DNA of 64,000 bases from Persicaria tinctoria. Taxonomy: Eukaryota > Streptophyta > Magnoliopsida > Caryophyllales > Polygonaceae. The translations under genes were made by a program, and so were the position numbers. This document shows positions 19,784-30,318 of the stretch, one piece after another. Position 1 is the first letter of the stretch. Each line of letters starts with the position of its first letter. The stretch covers positions 870,501 through 934,500 of the forward strand of contig JBANSL010000014.1 of assembly GCA_037127255.1 (NCBI GenBank). Direction: 5' to 3'. Below the pieces are notes generated by a model. It had not been told where the DNA came from and did no database searches. It saw nothing but the letters and a program-made list of their open reading frames with translations.

Positions 19784-22700
19784 GCCAAAATTTTATTATA
19801 TTTTTATTTTCACTTTGATGCCACTTTTTTATGTCAAATTTTTGATAATATTTTCTTTACCGTGATGCCATATTTTTGATGATATTTTTTCAAAGTAGTA
19901 TTTTTGATGACATTTTTTTCTTTAATGTGATACAAATTTTTCAAAATGGCATCAATGGTCAACGTGACATTAGAGTAAACAAAAAATGTCATCAAGGTTT
20001 AAAAAAAGTGTCATCCAATAATTTAATTAGAAAAGTGGCATCAAAGTGAAAATAAAATGTAATAAAATTTTGGCATCAAAACGGTAAAATATGACATCAA
20101 AAAAAATGTCATCAATGTTTTAAAAAAGTGACATTAAAAAAAAAAGTCATCCAATCATTTCATTAGAAAAGTGACAATAAGGTGACAATATTTTGATTCC
20201 ACGTTTTAAACTCTTATGTCATCAATTATATAAAATTGTCATCATAAAATTTTGGCATCAAAACGGTAAAATATAGCATCACTAAAAAAAAAAAAGTTGG
20301 AATCAAAAAAAGTTGGCATCAAAAAAAAAAAAAAAAAAAAAGTTGGCATCAAAATGGGTTGACCGGTCAACGGTCAACGTTGACCGGTCAATGGTCAACG
20401 TTGACCGGTCAATGGTCAACGGTCAACGTTGACCGGTCAACGGTTGACCATTGACCTAAGAGGGCTAACATGTTAAAAAAACAATTAATGGGCTAAGCAT
20501 GCTAAAAAAATAATTAATGGGCCTATCTAGCTAACCAACTATGCTTAAAGAGCCTTTTCAACAAATTCCCTCTTTATTTTTTTGTTTAAAATAATTTTCA
20601 TTTTTTTTACCTCTTTCTAAAAGTTTTCCTCTACAACCATGGAAACCTCTTTTACCTCTTTTCAAATTTATTTTCATTTTTTCTTTTCCTTTATATATCA
20701 TTCCCTTTATTATATATGTATCATCATATATTATTGTGAATTATTTTTATTTATAATTTTATAAATAAATAAAAATATCAAGTAGTTAATATAAATATAT
20801 TTTATTACATCTAGATTAAAATAAAAAAAATAGTTAGAAGTATTATAACATACATAAATATTAATCGAATTACCTATAAATTCGAATCATAACCTTGGAA
20901 TTGGTTCCATAAGTTAGAAACATTATAACATACGTAAATACTAAAGGCATATTTGGAATGGGTGGAGTATTTGGATTATTGTGATCCATAGTTAAGAAAA
21001 TATGTGCAACTATAATAGATCAAGATGGGGTATGTATAGAGTAAAATTGGGTTCAAATTATATAAAAAAATAAAATTAAACCAATGGGATATTTTATTTT
21101 AAAAAATAATGAAATATAAATATACTTTTATTTCATTTTAAACATTATTACAATTAATAAATCTAAATGGAAAAGAGAAGATCCTACTTTATCATTAAAA
21201 AAAAGGAAAATAAAATTAGAAAAGGGAAGAGGTTACCTCTCTCTACCAAGGTAACCCCTTCCCACCCCTTACCTTAAGGTAAACCCCACAACCATGGGCT
21301 TACCTTTTAGCAACCTTAAGGTAGGTAAAACCCATGGTTGCTCATGCTCTAAACTAGATTATAAGCTTGTCCCTGTGTGGAGCCAGTACTATGAACTTTT
21401 ATTTATTTACTACAACACATTTACAATGACGTTAGTTCCAGTGTACTCAGGCCTTAACGTGTAAAATGTACACACATTTGGGTCGTTTTTTTTATAAGGT
21501 AAAAATTCGATGGTCAGACAAGCCTGACTCACCGAGAGGCCGACAAAGTCGGCAGACGGCAAACCGTCAAACATACAACCTAAACAGATAGAAATACAAA
21601 GAACAAGTGAAATGAAACAAGCATAAATAATCCCTACAACAAGACAATCCAAGAAGACCAACTCCCAAAAAAGTTGAGGAAACCGACAAAGAATGAAGCC
21701 AAGCACTACCGAACAGTGGCACCGCGGGCCAGCGGTACAGCAGGACTCCAACTCTTGTGGGTAGTGCAGACGAACTCCAAGAGTATTTTTAAAAACTAGT
21801 TTAGTAACCCGTGCGGGATTTTCCTTATATATGAAATTAAATAGATAATTGTTATATTAAATTAATAGTTTTAACAAATAAATTAATGTAATTGGTAAAT
21901 AATTGTAGTTTTAAGAAGAGTGGTCGTGTAGCTAAGGTGAATTATCATCTATCATATAAAATTTATAAGTAAGATAATTGTTAGCAAAAGAGAAATTAAT
22001 TTAAATTAAATATTTGTATATTTGTTGAATGCAAAATTTTGATAATGATTAGTATTTTTTATGAATTAGTATATAAAACTTTTAATTTAAAATATTTATA
22101 AGAAATATTAATTAAAAATAATGGGGTTAGGATCTGATCATTATAAAGTAAGTATCCGTAGGGTTTTTCTGTTATAGTAAAACCTCATGAAATACACTAA
22201 TGGTTACTGTTATATTTTGACTATATATTTCAATATTATATATTTAAAAAATTTCAAAAAAAATTCATAATTAACTAAAAACAAACAAATCAAAGGTTAT
22301 TTGTTTGGGAAAAAAGTCACTTGTAAAAATAGACCAACTATCAATAGTCTATATCTATTTACTGAATATTAATGAACAATTTTAGTTTTTATAAATTTAT
22401 ATATTAGAAATATATTATTTGCATAGTCATAAAATAAACTCTTAGAAATATGTGTTTACTTAGGAATACGTAAATGAGTCTTGCTAAGTATTACTCCCTC
22501 CGTTCGCCAAAACTTGTCATTGTAACTCTCCACACAATTTTTAATAAAGTTAATAATTACACTACTTTTTTACTAATTTACCCTCATTTATTACTCTACT
22601 TTTTACTTTATCAAAAACTACAACTCACAACAAATCAATCAAATCAAGGACATTTTAGTAAAGTAGAAGCAAAAATACCTAAAATGACAAGTTTTTCCGA

Positions 22701-25700
22701 ACAAAAACAAAGCTCTACACCGACAAGTTTTGCCGAACTGAGGGAGTAGTTGATTGGATAAAATCATCAAATTTATAATTTGTGAAATTTATTTATTTAT
22801 TTGCTAATTGTTAAAGAGGGCTCACAAATAATTATAAACCAGTGAAATTTTGAAGTCAATGGGGATGTGGCATTAGCATATGGGTGTCATGTGACATTTT
22901 TAATTATAAACAATTACATCTACAAATTGTTCCCTAATGACCTCATGATGTGGCATGATCAGTATCAGTCTTGTTTCTATCTAGATTCTTTCTCTTGTAT
23001 GGATCTTGAGGATTTGGATAATGCTTGGTGAAATTTAACATAAAGATCAGTTACTTTCAAACTAAGGAATATTTACATTATATGGGTTGATTTTCTTTTT
23101 TATTTGAAACATTATTATTTTAAAAAAATAAAATGTAAAAAAATAATTATAGAGAGATTGTTTGAAATTTAATACGGAAATTTCGCGAGGTACCCCTGGG
23201 GTATTGCAATTTTCGCGAGGTATACAACTCTTTTACATATTTCGTGTGGTGCCCCTGAGGTTTTGGTATTTTTTGCCTCGTGCCCTTTGTCTGTTAAAAT
23301 CAACGGAGCTTTCATCTCCGTTACTTTTCAATTAGAAAAAAAAGGAACGAAAGAAAGCGAGAGAGAAGACGAACAAAGGTCGACCAGAGAAGGGCGAAGG
23401 CAGGTCGCGAGAGAGAAAGAGAAGACGAGGGCAGGCCGCACCGGAGGCGCCAGAAAGGGTGGTGGAGGCCTGGAGTGGTCGGAATCTATCAGTTCTCGGT
23501 CGTGTCAGGTATGTCGGATTTTGAACCCTTTTCTCTGTGTGAAGTTCAAATTAGGGGTTCCTAAACTGTTGATCGACTTCAGTTTTGAATTTGTAAATAT
23601 GTGATTGAAATAATCGGATTGTGAGTGGAGGTTTTGAGTATGTGATTAGGGTTTGGGTTTTATTTTGTCTGACAGATTGTGATTTTGCATTTCTTATTAC
23701 AATTAACTAATTCCTCTCGGTTGCTTCTGCTCACTAGTTGTTGGTTGTTGTTTCTTGAAGATATGATTACAGTCTTTCATTTCTTATTACAATGTGTCAC
23801 AATGATAGAAAGCAAAAGGTTCTAAATCCTGGTGGAAGGTATGTCTAAGAAAATATATGGATAATATCATGGTCTTAATTACTTAATTGTAAGTCTCTTT
23901 ATGTAGTTTTTTGGTGGAATCTTTTGTACAAAATACCCAATGTCACTTTCTAAAAGCAGGAATTATCCAAATATTTAGTAGCTCAAAACTACTCTTGAAT
24001 TATAAGAAGTCGAATAACTTAAAAGTGTTGTAGAGGCGCTGGCACATGATGAAAGGTCTACTTCGGCTGTAGGCAAAGAGCCAAATTAAGAACGTATTTT
24101 TATGGAGAAATTTTAAATAAAACATATGGCATTTTATACCTTCTGCAACAACTATGAAATATCTATATTCTTCATTTGTATCTGTAGGAAACACGAGGCA
24201 TTCTTGTTTCAATCCTGTTAACACTAAATGCTATTAGCACTTTCCCATCTTTCAAAAACTCTGCATTTCCTTCTTTTACATGATATATATGGATTATGGG
24301 ATAATCAAGTCATTCCTGTCATTGACTCAGAAATCATGAACTATTAACACTAAAGTAAATAGCTAAAATTTGATATTTCACTTTTTAGCCTTTTAGCTCA
24401 AATGGGAGAGCGATGTGTTCAATACACATAGATGTGGGTTCAAATCCCACATAGGCTACAAGCATTTCCAAATAGCTCCAACCAGATCTTTAATTTTCTG
24501 GATTGCATGATTGAATCACATATCGAAACCTTAAATCTGAATAGCTTTCAATCTATTAGTTCCTGTCATAAGCTATTTTATAATGCATCTTGTTTGCTGT
24601 CATAATCTATTTTTGCTCTCATAAGCTATTTTTACAATGCATCTTGTTTGTTGTCATAATACTTTCACAGAGGTGAAATAATTATTTTTTAAAGAATTTC
24701 AATTTATTAGTATGACAGCTAAAATCAGAGTGATTTGGGAAAGAATTTCAATTAATTTTCTCAAATTCAGTTAACAAAGTACTTAAATGGTTCTAGAATT
24801 CAATTAGCCTATGTGGGATTCGAACCCACGTCTTTGTGCATGAGCACAATGCTCTCCCGTTTGAGCTAATAGGCTAAAAACAACGCACATATTGTCATAG
24901 CTTTGAAACTCAATGGGTATGTTGAAATTGAGTAATGCATTTTTCTTTTCATTTTCATTGTCGTGCTCACCTAGTTATTGCCTTTTAAGTTGTTGTTTCT
25001 TATCTATATATTGCTAGAGTTGCTTATAAGCACATTCAAATTGTACATTTTCAGTCTTTTTTTCACTATGAATTTTAATTTTCCAGGTTTAGGATTCTCT
25101 TGGCTGAAATTTAATATTTTCAATTGAAGGTGACTATAAAAGCAAGGTCAAACTGGTCAATAAATTGAACAAATCAACATAGTCCATATCTTATATAGCT
25201 AATGTATTGCATAAACAGATAGCAAGAGAGAAATGCTTACACTTAACCATGGCTCCAAATAGTGTGGAAAAACATGAAATGGGGTAAAATCTCCAAATAG
25301 TGTCAGATTTGCCTAATTTCCAATCAATTTGAAGGAACATGTCAAGTGTACTCCCTCTACCATTAAGGAAGATAAATGACGAGAGTTTTAGAAGACATTG
25401 TCTATTGCAATAGGAAAAATAAAGATCATCCCCAACAAGAAGCAGTGAAATAGAGAATGAAAGGAGGCTAGGCTGCTATTGACGTCAATGAAGAGAACAA
25501 AGGCATCAAATGAAGAGAACAAAGACAGTACACTGCAAACAAAGGTGAGAGCTTTGATAGCTGATTTAGCACAAACTCTACAAGTAATCAAAATGAAGTT
25601 CTGGTGGTCACTAACACAAGACAAGTAAATGACAACTAAAATGTCAAATGTTTCTTCCTTTTCTAAGTAGCTAATCAAATTAAAATAAAGTGCAGATTCG

Positions 25701-28700
25701 TATATAAAACATTTTCAGACTGGATGAATTTCAAGAGATGAAGTTTAAACTAAAGTCAAGAATCATGGAGAATAAAAGGCATACCATGACTGACGACGAT
25801 CAACGAGGGGAGTAGAGGCCCCGATAGGTGACAGTGACAGAGTGGGCTAACGATAATCGCCGCCTTCAACTTCAATTGACCGGTGTTGCCATCTTTGTAC
25901 CTCGGCGGCGGCCGGCTGCCCGGAGCAAGAAGAGTCCTCCAGCAGAGCAGTTTGGGGGTTAGGGTTCTATACGTGAAATTGACGAGTATCGAGTAAGGAG
26001 CAACAAACCCTCTCTCTGTCGCCCTCGCCAACACCGCCTTCCTCCACCAGCTGTCCTCTTCCCGGCTCACCTTCCTCTCCCTCGTCATCCTCGCCGGGGC
26101 CAGATCTGGTCTCTCTCTTCGCTTCTCGCCGGAGAGGGTGATGGATTGGCTTGGGAGAGAGAAAAGCTGAGAGGGTTCCCAATTTCCCAAAGCCTTCGTC
26201 TGTTTCTTTTTTTTTTTTCCTTTTTTTTTTAATATTGAAAACTAACGGAATAGGTTAAATTTAACCGGGAAGGGCACGAGGCGAAAATTTTCAAAACCTC
26301 AGGGGTACCACGCGAAATATGCAAAAGAGTTGTATACCTCACGAAAATTGCAATACCTCAGGGGTACCTCGCGAAATTTCCGAATTTAATACAATTAAAG
26401 TGGATTGCTTAACTAAAAAAGCAAATCAAGCACACTACTTATTAATATTATGCTTTTTCACCTTGCATCTTCTTATTGGGTCTAACCGGTCGACACAAGC
26501 CAGTTTACTTGGTGTACGTGTGGCTCGTGCCGGCTGGGTCACCATTATAAAAAATATTATGTTTTGAATTATGTAATTAGTTTCTAAAGAAAATTAATAT
26601 CTTTGTAACATTAAAAAAAATTATATTTTGAAGAAATCTTGTTGATTACTAAATTTTTTAATATCTCATTAAATTTTGTAAAAATTTATGTTTTGAATTA
26701 ATTTAATTGGCTGGTAGAAAAGGAATCAATATCTTCTTAATTTTATTTAAAAAATCTATATTCTATATAATACTTTAAATTAGAAGACTTTGATGATGTG
26801 TCATCTTCTCCTTCATTGTAGTTAATTCAACCAATCCCCTATTTTTTACTTTTTTATTTTATATTTTCCTCTCTCCTATATTTAATTATTATTTCCTTTA
26901 ATTATTATTTTTATTTTTCCCTTTATCTTTTTAAATCAATCATATTCTTTCTTTTATTTCCAACATATTTGTTAACAATTGGACTTAATTCAAAACATTG
27001 AATTCAGTTTAATATAGCTACTGGGCTTAACTCAAATTTATTTACTTTAATTATTTTTCTGCTTCTTTTTATCTTTTCAAACCAATTACATTTTTTGTAT
27101 TTTTATCACATTTTCTATATATATTCTTAAAATAAAAGAGTTTTAGACTTTTAGCCTATATGACATCCCTACTTTTTTATCTCTTTAAATCAATCTATTT
27201 TTTCCTTTAATTTTTCTTCTTCTTCCCTTTAAACCAATCACATTTCTTTTTTTATTTTTAATATATTTCATCTTAATTAATATTTTATAATATTATTTTT
27301 TATATTATCAAGATTTTAGTTTAAAAAATCGCGCCATGGCGCGGGAATTATACTAGTTATATTTAAAATTAATCAATTGCTAATTTTTTTTCTTGAATTC
27401 TATTTTAAATTAATCCAATTGGTTAATGGATAATTAAATGATAAAAAAATATATTAATAAAAAAAATGAAAAATAATTAAAATTAGTTATTGGTTGAAAT
27501 AGCTAAAAATAAGCTAAGAATATACAACTGATTCCAATTTTTTAATTTATTAAAAAGTATTTCATTACCTTTATATGTAGTTCAATTTGTTATTATCTAT
27601 TACAAAGTATTTACAATTCATTCCAATTTTTCCCAATTGGGAGGTGTTTTGGTAAGGGGCTAAGGGGTTCATGTGTTTTTGGTTTTTCTGATATATGGTT
27701 TTCATCGATTTCTCAGCTTTATGTAAACTAACGAGTCTTGAAGAGTTAAGACTTGACTGGAATCACCTATGTGGCAACGTTCCAAGATGTTTATGGAATT
27801 TGACATCTCTTCGAGTGCTCGACCTATCGCATAATAGTTTTAGCGGCAACTTGCCACCAACAATCAAGCTCCCATTGCTCGAATGGTTTTCCATCTCAGA
27901 CAATGACTTTCAAGGCAAATTCTCTTTATCTAACCTGATGAATCATTCAAGGCTGCAAGTTTTGACCCTCTCAAACAATGTATTACAAGTACAAGTTGAT
28001 GATTCAGTGTATTCATCGTCCTACTGCACCTCTAAACTCGTGGTTCTCGGATTAAGTCATTGCAACTGGAATGGTCAGTCTAAAAACTTCCTCAAATTCC
28101 TCTCATGCCAATCAAATCTACAGCACATTGATCTCTATGGTACTGGATTATGTGGATTATTTCCAGCATGGTTGCTGCAAAATAACTCAAATCTCCAAGT
28201 CTTAAACTTGGGAAATAATTCGTTCACCGGAAGTCTTCGCCTCCCGAAGCATAGCAATTTATCAGTTTTGGACATTTCAAGCAACAAACTAACTGGGAGG
28301 ATGCCTGAGGATTTCGGGATAGCGCTATCTTCCCTCCAAGCCTTGAACTTGTCTTTCAATTCTTTTGATGGGCATATCCCTACTTCGGTTGGCAACATGA
28401 CTCAATTATGTTTACTAGATTTATCAAACAACAACTTCATCGGAGAGGTACCAAGACCACTGTTATCTGAACTCGCTCTTTTAAAACTCTTGTCATTGTC
28501 GAAGAACAACCTTGGAGGAGAGATTATTCCCATCTATATGAACTTGTCATGTTTGGAGGCTTTATACTTGGATGACAACAACTTTGGTGGGACCATTCAA
28601 GGGTCGCTGAGAATCTCTCGGGGGTTAGGCTTGCTAGATGTATCCTACAACAATGTAACAGGGGAAATTCCTACCTGGATTGGCGACTTTGAACGCTTGA

Positions 28701-29875
28701 ATGCAATGTCCTTAGCAAGGAATGAATTTCATGGTGGCATACCAAGACAGCTTTGCCAACTCAAGAGGCTTGGGTTTTTGGACCTCTCAGAAAACAGGTT
28801 CACTGGGGGAATACCTCCCTGTGTCGAGCTTACAAGATTGAGATTCTTGCATATGCACGGAAATCATCTCACCGGAGTAATTCCAAAGGGATTGGCAACT
28901 TTGTCGAGTTTGGAGACACTTGATTTAAGCAATAACCAGCTCTTCGGTCATATTCCACAATGGATTTATAAGCTCTCCAAATTGGTTATCATTCTATTAG
29001 GAGGTAATAAGCTAGAAGGGGAATTGCCCATCCAACTGTGTCAATTGCAACAGGTTAACATCCTTGACTTGTCAAATAATAGCATTTCGGGCGCTATTCC
29101 TTCGTGCTTTCAAAATATGTCATTTGGAGAACAAAATTACGATGGACCAATATTGGAATCAGAGATGGCCTTTGATGATTTTTCTCTGTCTGATACCTAT
29201 ATTTTGGGCTCGATGTTTCTTGGGTATGAAATCGATATAAACTTTGAGATACATGAGGAAGTTAACTTCATTGTCAAGAGCAGATATAGTTCTTACAAGG
29301 GTAATATTCTTACGATTATGTCCGAGTTAGATTTGTCATCCAATAAACTAATTGGAGACATTCCTCCTGAATTGGGAGAGTTGCCAAGCCTCCATGCTCT
29401 AAATCTGTCCCACAACCACTTATCCGGTTCGATACCTAGGAGTTTCTCCAAGCTCAAGAGCATCGAGAGCTTAGACTTATCAAGCAACAACTTGAGTGGA
29501 GCAATCCCTTCTGAACTAGTCGATCTCACTTCCTTGGAGATCTTCAACGTATCTTACAATAATCTATGTGGAGAAGTGCCAGAAACGAGACAGTTTGGAA
29601 CCTTTGATGAAAGAAACTACCAAGGAAATCCTTTGCTTTGTGGATCTCGGCTACCTAAAAATTGTGGGATGGATGAAACCGTGCCTAGTACCGGGAACAC
29701 ATCAACTAAAGAAGAAGATGAAGGATTTGACATGGAGGTATTCCTTTGGAGCTTTGGTATGTCTGTTGTCATTGTCTTGCTGACCTTCATTGTTGTTCTT
29801 GCAATCAACCCTTACTGGAGAAGAGCTTGGTTTGCATTTCTTGATGTGAAATTCCTTTGGTGGTTCAACCCATGA
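18011..29875 (+). CDS. RLP-A: LRR receptor-like protein (exons 18011-18359, 18469-18630, 19224-19298, 27717-29875)
   Basis: Membrane-anchored LRR protein without kinase, of the kind that senses ligands outside the cell and signals through partner kinases. The four exons all join in phase 1 at GT-AG borders and give 2745 nt, 914 residues plus stop, a usual RLP length. Residues 1-27 are a signal peptide. The LRR cap has the Cys pair (CCLHHERDALLQLK, SSWDG...CCLWDGVTCN). Many LRRs follow (LxxLDLSxNxLxGxIP), then an island with FIVKSRYSSYKGN, four more LRRs, a C-cap with paired Cys (PLLCGSRLPKNCG), an acidic juxtamembrane stretch, one transmembrane helix (about 871-893) and a 21-residue tail PYWRRAWFAFLDV... 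. The third intron is 8.4 kb of transposons. The acceptor of the last exon is tttctcag at 27716; the ATG at 27695 is inside the intron. Gene order and motifs fit the RLP/Cuscuta-receptor-like group; the ligand is unknown. Splicing across the long intron needs RNA proof. Confidence 0.85.
18848..19144 (-). mobile_element. 5'-truncated LINE 3' end in RLP-A intron 2
   Basis: A T-run (18848-18872) followed by gattaggaaataatt is, on the minus strand, ...AATTATTTCCTAATC plus poly(A), the same tail as the full-length LINE at 39385-39413. The insert is flanked by a 17-bp target duplication gatgtatcaaatgatat (18831-18847 and 19145-19161), the hallmark of target-primed insertion. About 300 bp of 3' sequence remain; the short minus-strand frame is not a gene. 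Confidence 0.85.
19661..19727. promoter_or_regulatory. Cluster of 8 TTGACC (W-box-like) hexamers, left arm
   Basis: I count four TTGACC and four GGTCAA in about 65 bp. TTGAC(C/T) is the core bound by WRKY transcription factors. The motif is a direct consequence of the repeat unit, so binding in vivo is inference. Confidence 0.5.
20356..20456. promoter_or_regulatory. Cluster of 14 TTGACC (W-box-like) hexamers, right arm
   Basis: Six TTGACC and eight GGTCAA lie in about 100 bp, often as the palindrome GGTCAACGTTGACC. Together with the left arm, this places 22 copies inside the intron of an immune-receptor-type gene. Confidence 0.5.
21486..21755 (-). mobile_element. LINE 3' end fragment
   Basis: An 8-base T run followed by ataaggtaaaaattcgatgg and then gaggccgacaaagtcggcagacggcaa matches the tail at 18848-19144 (same ...GCCGTCTGCCGACTTTGTCGGCCTCTC text on the minus strand). 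It is another 5'-truncated copy of the same LINE family. I see no target duplication. Confidence 0.65.
21796..21820 (-). mobile_element. Helitron 3' terminus, minus orientation
   Basis: On the minus strand CCCGCACGGG, a short hairpin, is followed 8 bases later by CTAG and T, the Helitron 3' signature (hairpin then CTRR|T). The body would extend rightward through AT-rich sequence; I cannot place its 5' TC end. Confidence 0.5.
22494..22746. mobile_element. Stowaway-type MITE, 253 bp
   Basis: Ends CTCCCTCCGTTCGCCAAAAC and (reversed) CTCCCTCAGTTCGGCAAAAC, flanked by TA on both sides. These are the classic ends of Tc1/mariner-derived Stowaway MITEs. The interior is AT-rich and non-coding. Confidence 0.9.
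23340..23512 (+). pseudogene. Possible captured leader exon in MULE
   Basis: An R/E/G-rich open stretch next to the left inverted repeat ends at a good splice donor (gtcag|gtatgt). Its composition resembles a captured 5' region of a host gene. No protein family is recognised. Confidence 0.35.
24387..24458 (+). tRNA. tRNA-like sequence, doubtful function
   Basis: 72 nt fold as a cloverleaf: acceptor AGCCTTT/ATAGGCT (one mismatch), D-arm GCTC...GAGC, anticodon stem ATGTG/CACAT with loop TTCAATA, T-arm GTGGG TTCAAAT CCCAC. The loop gives anticodon CAA (Leu), yet there is no long variable arm, and base 37 is T. It is therefore more likely a tRNA-derived relic than a working tRNA-Leu. It lies inside a MULE. 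Confidence 0.4.
24805..24875 (-). tRNA. tRNA-like sequence, inverted partner
   Basis: On the minus strand: acceptor AGCCTAT/ATAGGCT (perfect), D-arm GCTCAAACGGGAGAGC, anticodon stem TTGTG/CACAA with a 6-base loop CTCATG, T-arm GTGGG TTCGAAT CCCAC. It is clearly homologous to 24387-24458 but in opposite orientation. The 6-base loop is abnormal and no anticodon can be assigned firmly (CAT is possible). Confidence 0.4.
25756..26190 (-). other. GC-rich gene-like segment near right end of MULE
   Basis: A 144-codon open frame on the minus strand is rich in R/S/P. Its start overlaps sequence that resembles a 5' leader (ctctctt, ttctcgccggag). I recognise no domain; it could be a captured host 5' region or chance in GC-rich DNA. 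Confidence 0.3.
26755..27356 (+). mobile_element. Small non-autonomous Helitron
   Basis: The 3' end has the perfect palindrome CGCGCCATGGCGCG (27330-27343), then nine bases, then CTAG (27353-27356) followed by T. The proposed 5' end TCTATATTCTATATAATAC at 26755 follows A, and the next ttagaagactttgatgatgtgtcatcttctcc is typical of plant Helitron 5' regions. The interior is AT-rich and non-coding, so it moves only with a helper. Confidence 0.7.
27717..29875 (+). CDS. RLP-A last exon: LRRs, transmembrane helix and tail
   Basis: This exon supplies about 80 percent of RLP-A. It opens with ALCKLTSLEELRLDWNHLCG and continues through regular 24-residue LRRs without a stop to 29875. It is very similar to RLP-B (53373-55575), close to identical over the last 600 bases, which points to recent duplication or gene conversion. 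If the long intron were not spliced, translation could start only at ATG 27695 or later and the product would lack a signal peptide. Confidence 0.9.
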
Positions 29876-30318
29876 ACTTGGAGAATCGTGTCATCTCTTG
29901 CATTGTTGTTATTGTGTTAGTTTGTCTTTTTGTTTGTTTGTATGAATTTAATTTGTGATGTAAAGTGTCGTAATAGTCTTAGTCTTGCTCTTTTTATTAT
30001 CACAACTAATTAATTTTCTAAAACTTTCTTTGTGTTACTTTATCTTTCTTTGTGTGTAAGACTTTAAATTTGTGATGCAAATTGTTTGCTTAGTCTTCGT
30101 CTTGTCTTTGTAGTATCACAAGTAATTGTTGTTGTTATATATTTGAGGACTAGAGCATCAGATAAAACATTAAAATTCCATTGAAGGTTCCAAATGTTTG
30201 CCAAAGCATAGGCTTTCCAATTAGGCATTGTTGAGGAGGTCAAGTCCAAGCTACTAATTAAAGTTAGTTGAGACTGCATTTTGTAATTAGAGATATAATC
30301 TTTTATATTTATCCTTAC
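29876..30318 (+). other. RLP-A 3' flank
   Basis: Non-coding 3' region. Phrases such as cttgtctttgtagtatcacaagtaatt near 30099 recur near 62140-62175, again tying the two ends of the cluster together. Confidence 0.45.

Larger units (their letters stand above)
19600..20540. repeat. Foldback (long inverted-repeat) element with TTGACC clusters
   Basis: The arms are inverted copies: for example 19781-19825 (atgccaaaattttatta... ttcactttgatgcc) pairs with 20036-20085. The clusters 19661-19727 and 20356-20456 are mirror images built of GGTCAACGTTGACC. T-runs (19740-19780) and A-runs (20320-20340) also face each other. The transcript would fold into a hairpin several hundred bases long. Confidence 0.8.
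19478..21353. mobile_element. TIR element with GAGCATnnGCAACCnTGGG-type ends
   Basis: The left end agaccatccgcaaccctgggtaacct and right end (reversed) agagcatgagcaaccatgggttttacct are imperfect inverted repeats of a type common in plant genomes. Right-end sequence is repeated internally (21240-21330). No transposase is seen; the foldback core at 19600-20540 sits inside. A matching target duplication is not clear (tta against aaa). Confidence 0.45.
23175..26382. mobile_element. Mutator-like element (MULE), 3.2 kb, non-autonomous
   Basis: Terminal inverted repeats of about 110-150 bp start CGGAAATTTCGCGAGGTACCCC at the left and its complement at the right; within them caatttt/aaaattgc and gggcacgaggc phrases pair. 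The flanks carry a 9-bp target duplication aatttaata (23166-23174 and 26383-26391), the MULE size. No MURA-type transposase is present. The interior carries gene-like GC-rich segments next to both ends and two inverted tRNA-like sequences, so it may be a Pack-MULE. Confidence 0.88.
19299..27716 (+). other. RLP-A intron 3, 8.4 kb, packed with transposons
   Basis: Begins gtacataata and ends tttctcag. Contents in order: TIR element with foldback core (19478-21353), LINE tail (21486-21755), Helitron end (21796), Stowaway MITE (22494-22746), Mutator-like element (23175-26382), Helitron (26755-27356). The corresponding intron between the LRR exons of RLP-B is 116 bp. Confidence 0.75.

Noticed and set aside
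21410..21751. 113-codon minus-strand hydrophobic frame
   Set aside because: It reads through the 3' non-coding tail of a truncated LINE, shared with the copy at 18875-19117.
22474..22749. 91-codon plus-strand frame
   Set aside because: Coincides with a Stowaway MITE, including its inverted ends.
24387..24458. Functional tRNA-Leu(CAA)
   Set aside because: No long variable arm as leucine tRNAs require, one acceptor mismatch, T at position 37, and location in a transposon with an inverted degenerate partner.
25756..26190. 144-codon minus-strand frame near the right end of the MULE
   Set aside because: R/S/P-rich in GC-rich leader-like DNA, open also in another frame, and without any domain; kept only as a gene-like segment, not a gene.
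27695..27716. ATG at 27695 as the start of a 726-residue RLP
   Set aside because: The 22 bases lie upstream of the tttctcag acceptor conserved in both RLP-B exon copies, and the resulting protein would lack a signal peptide; exon joining from 18011 is better.
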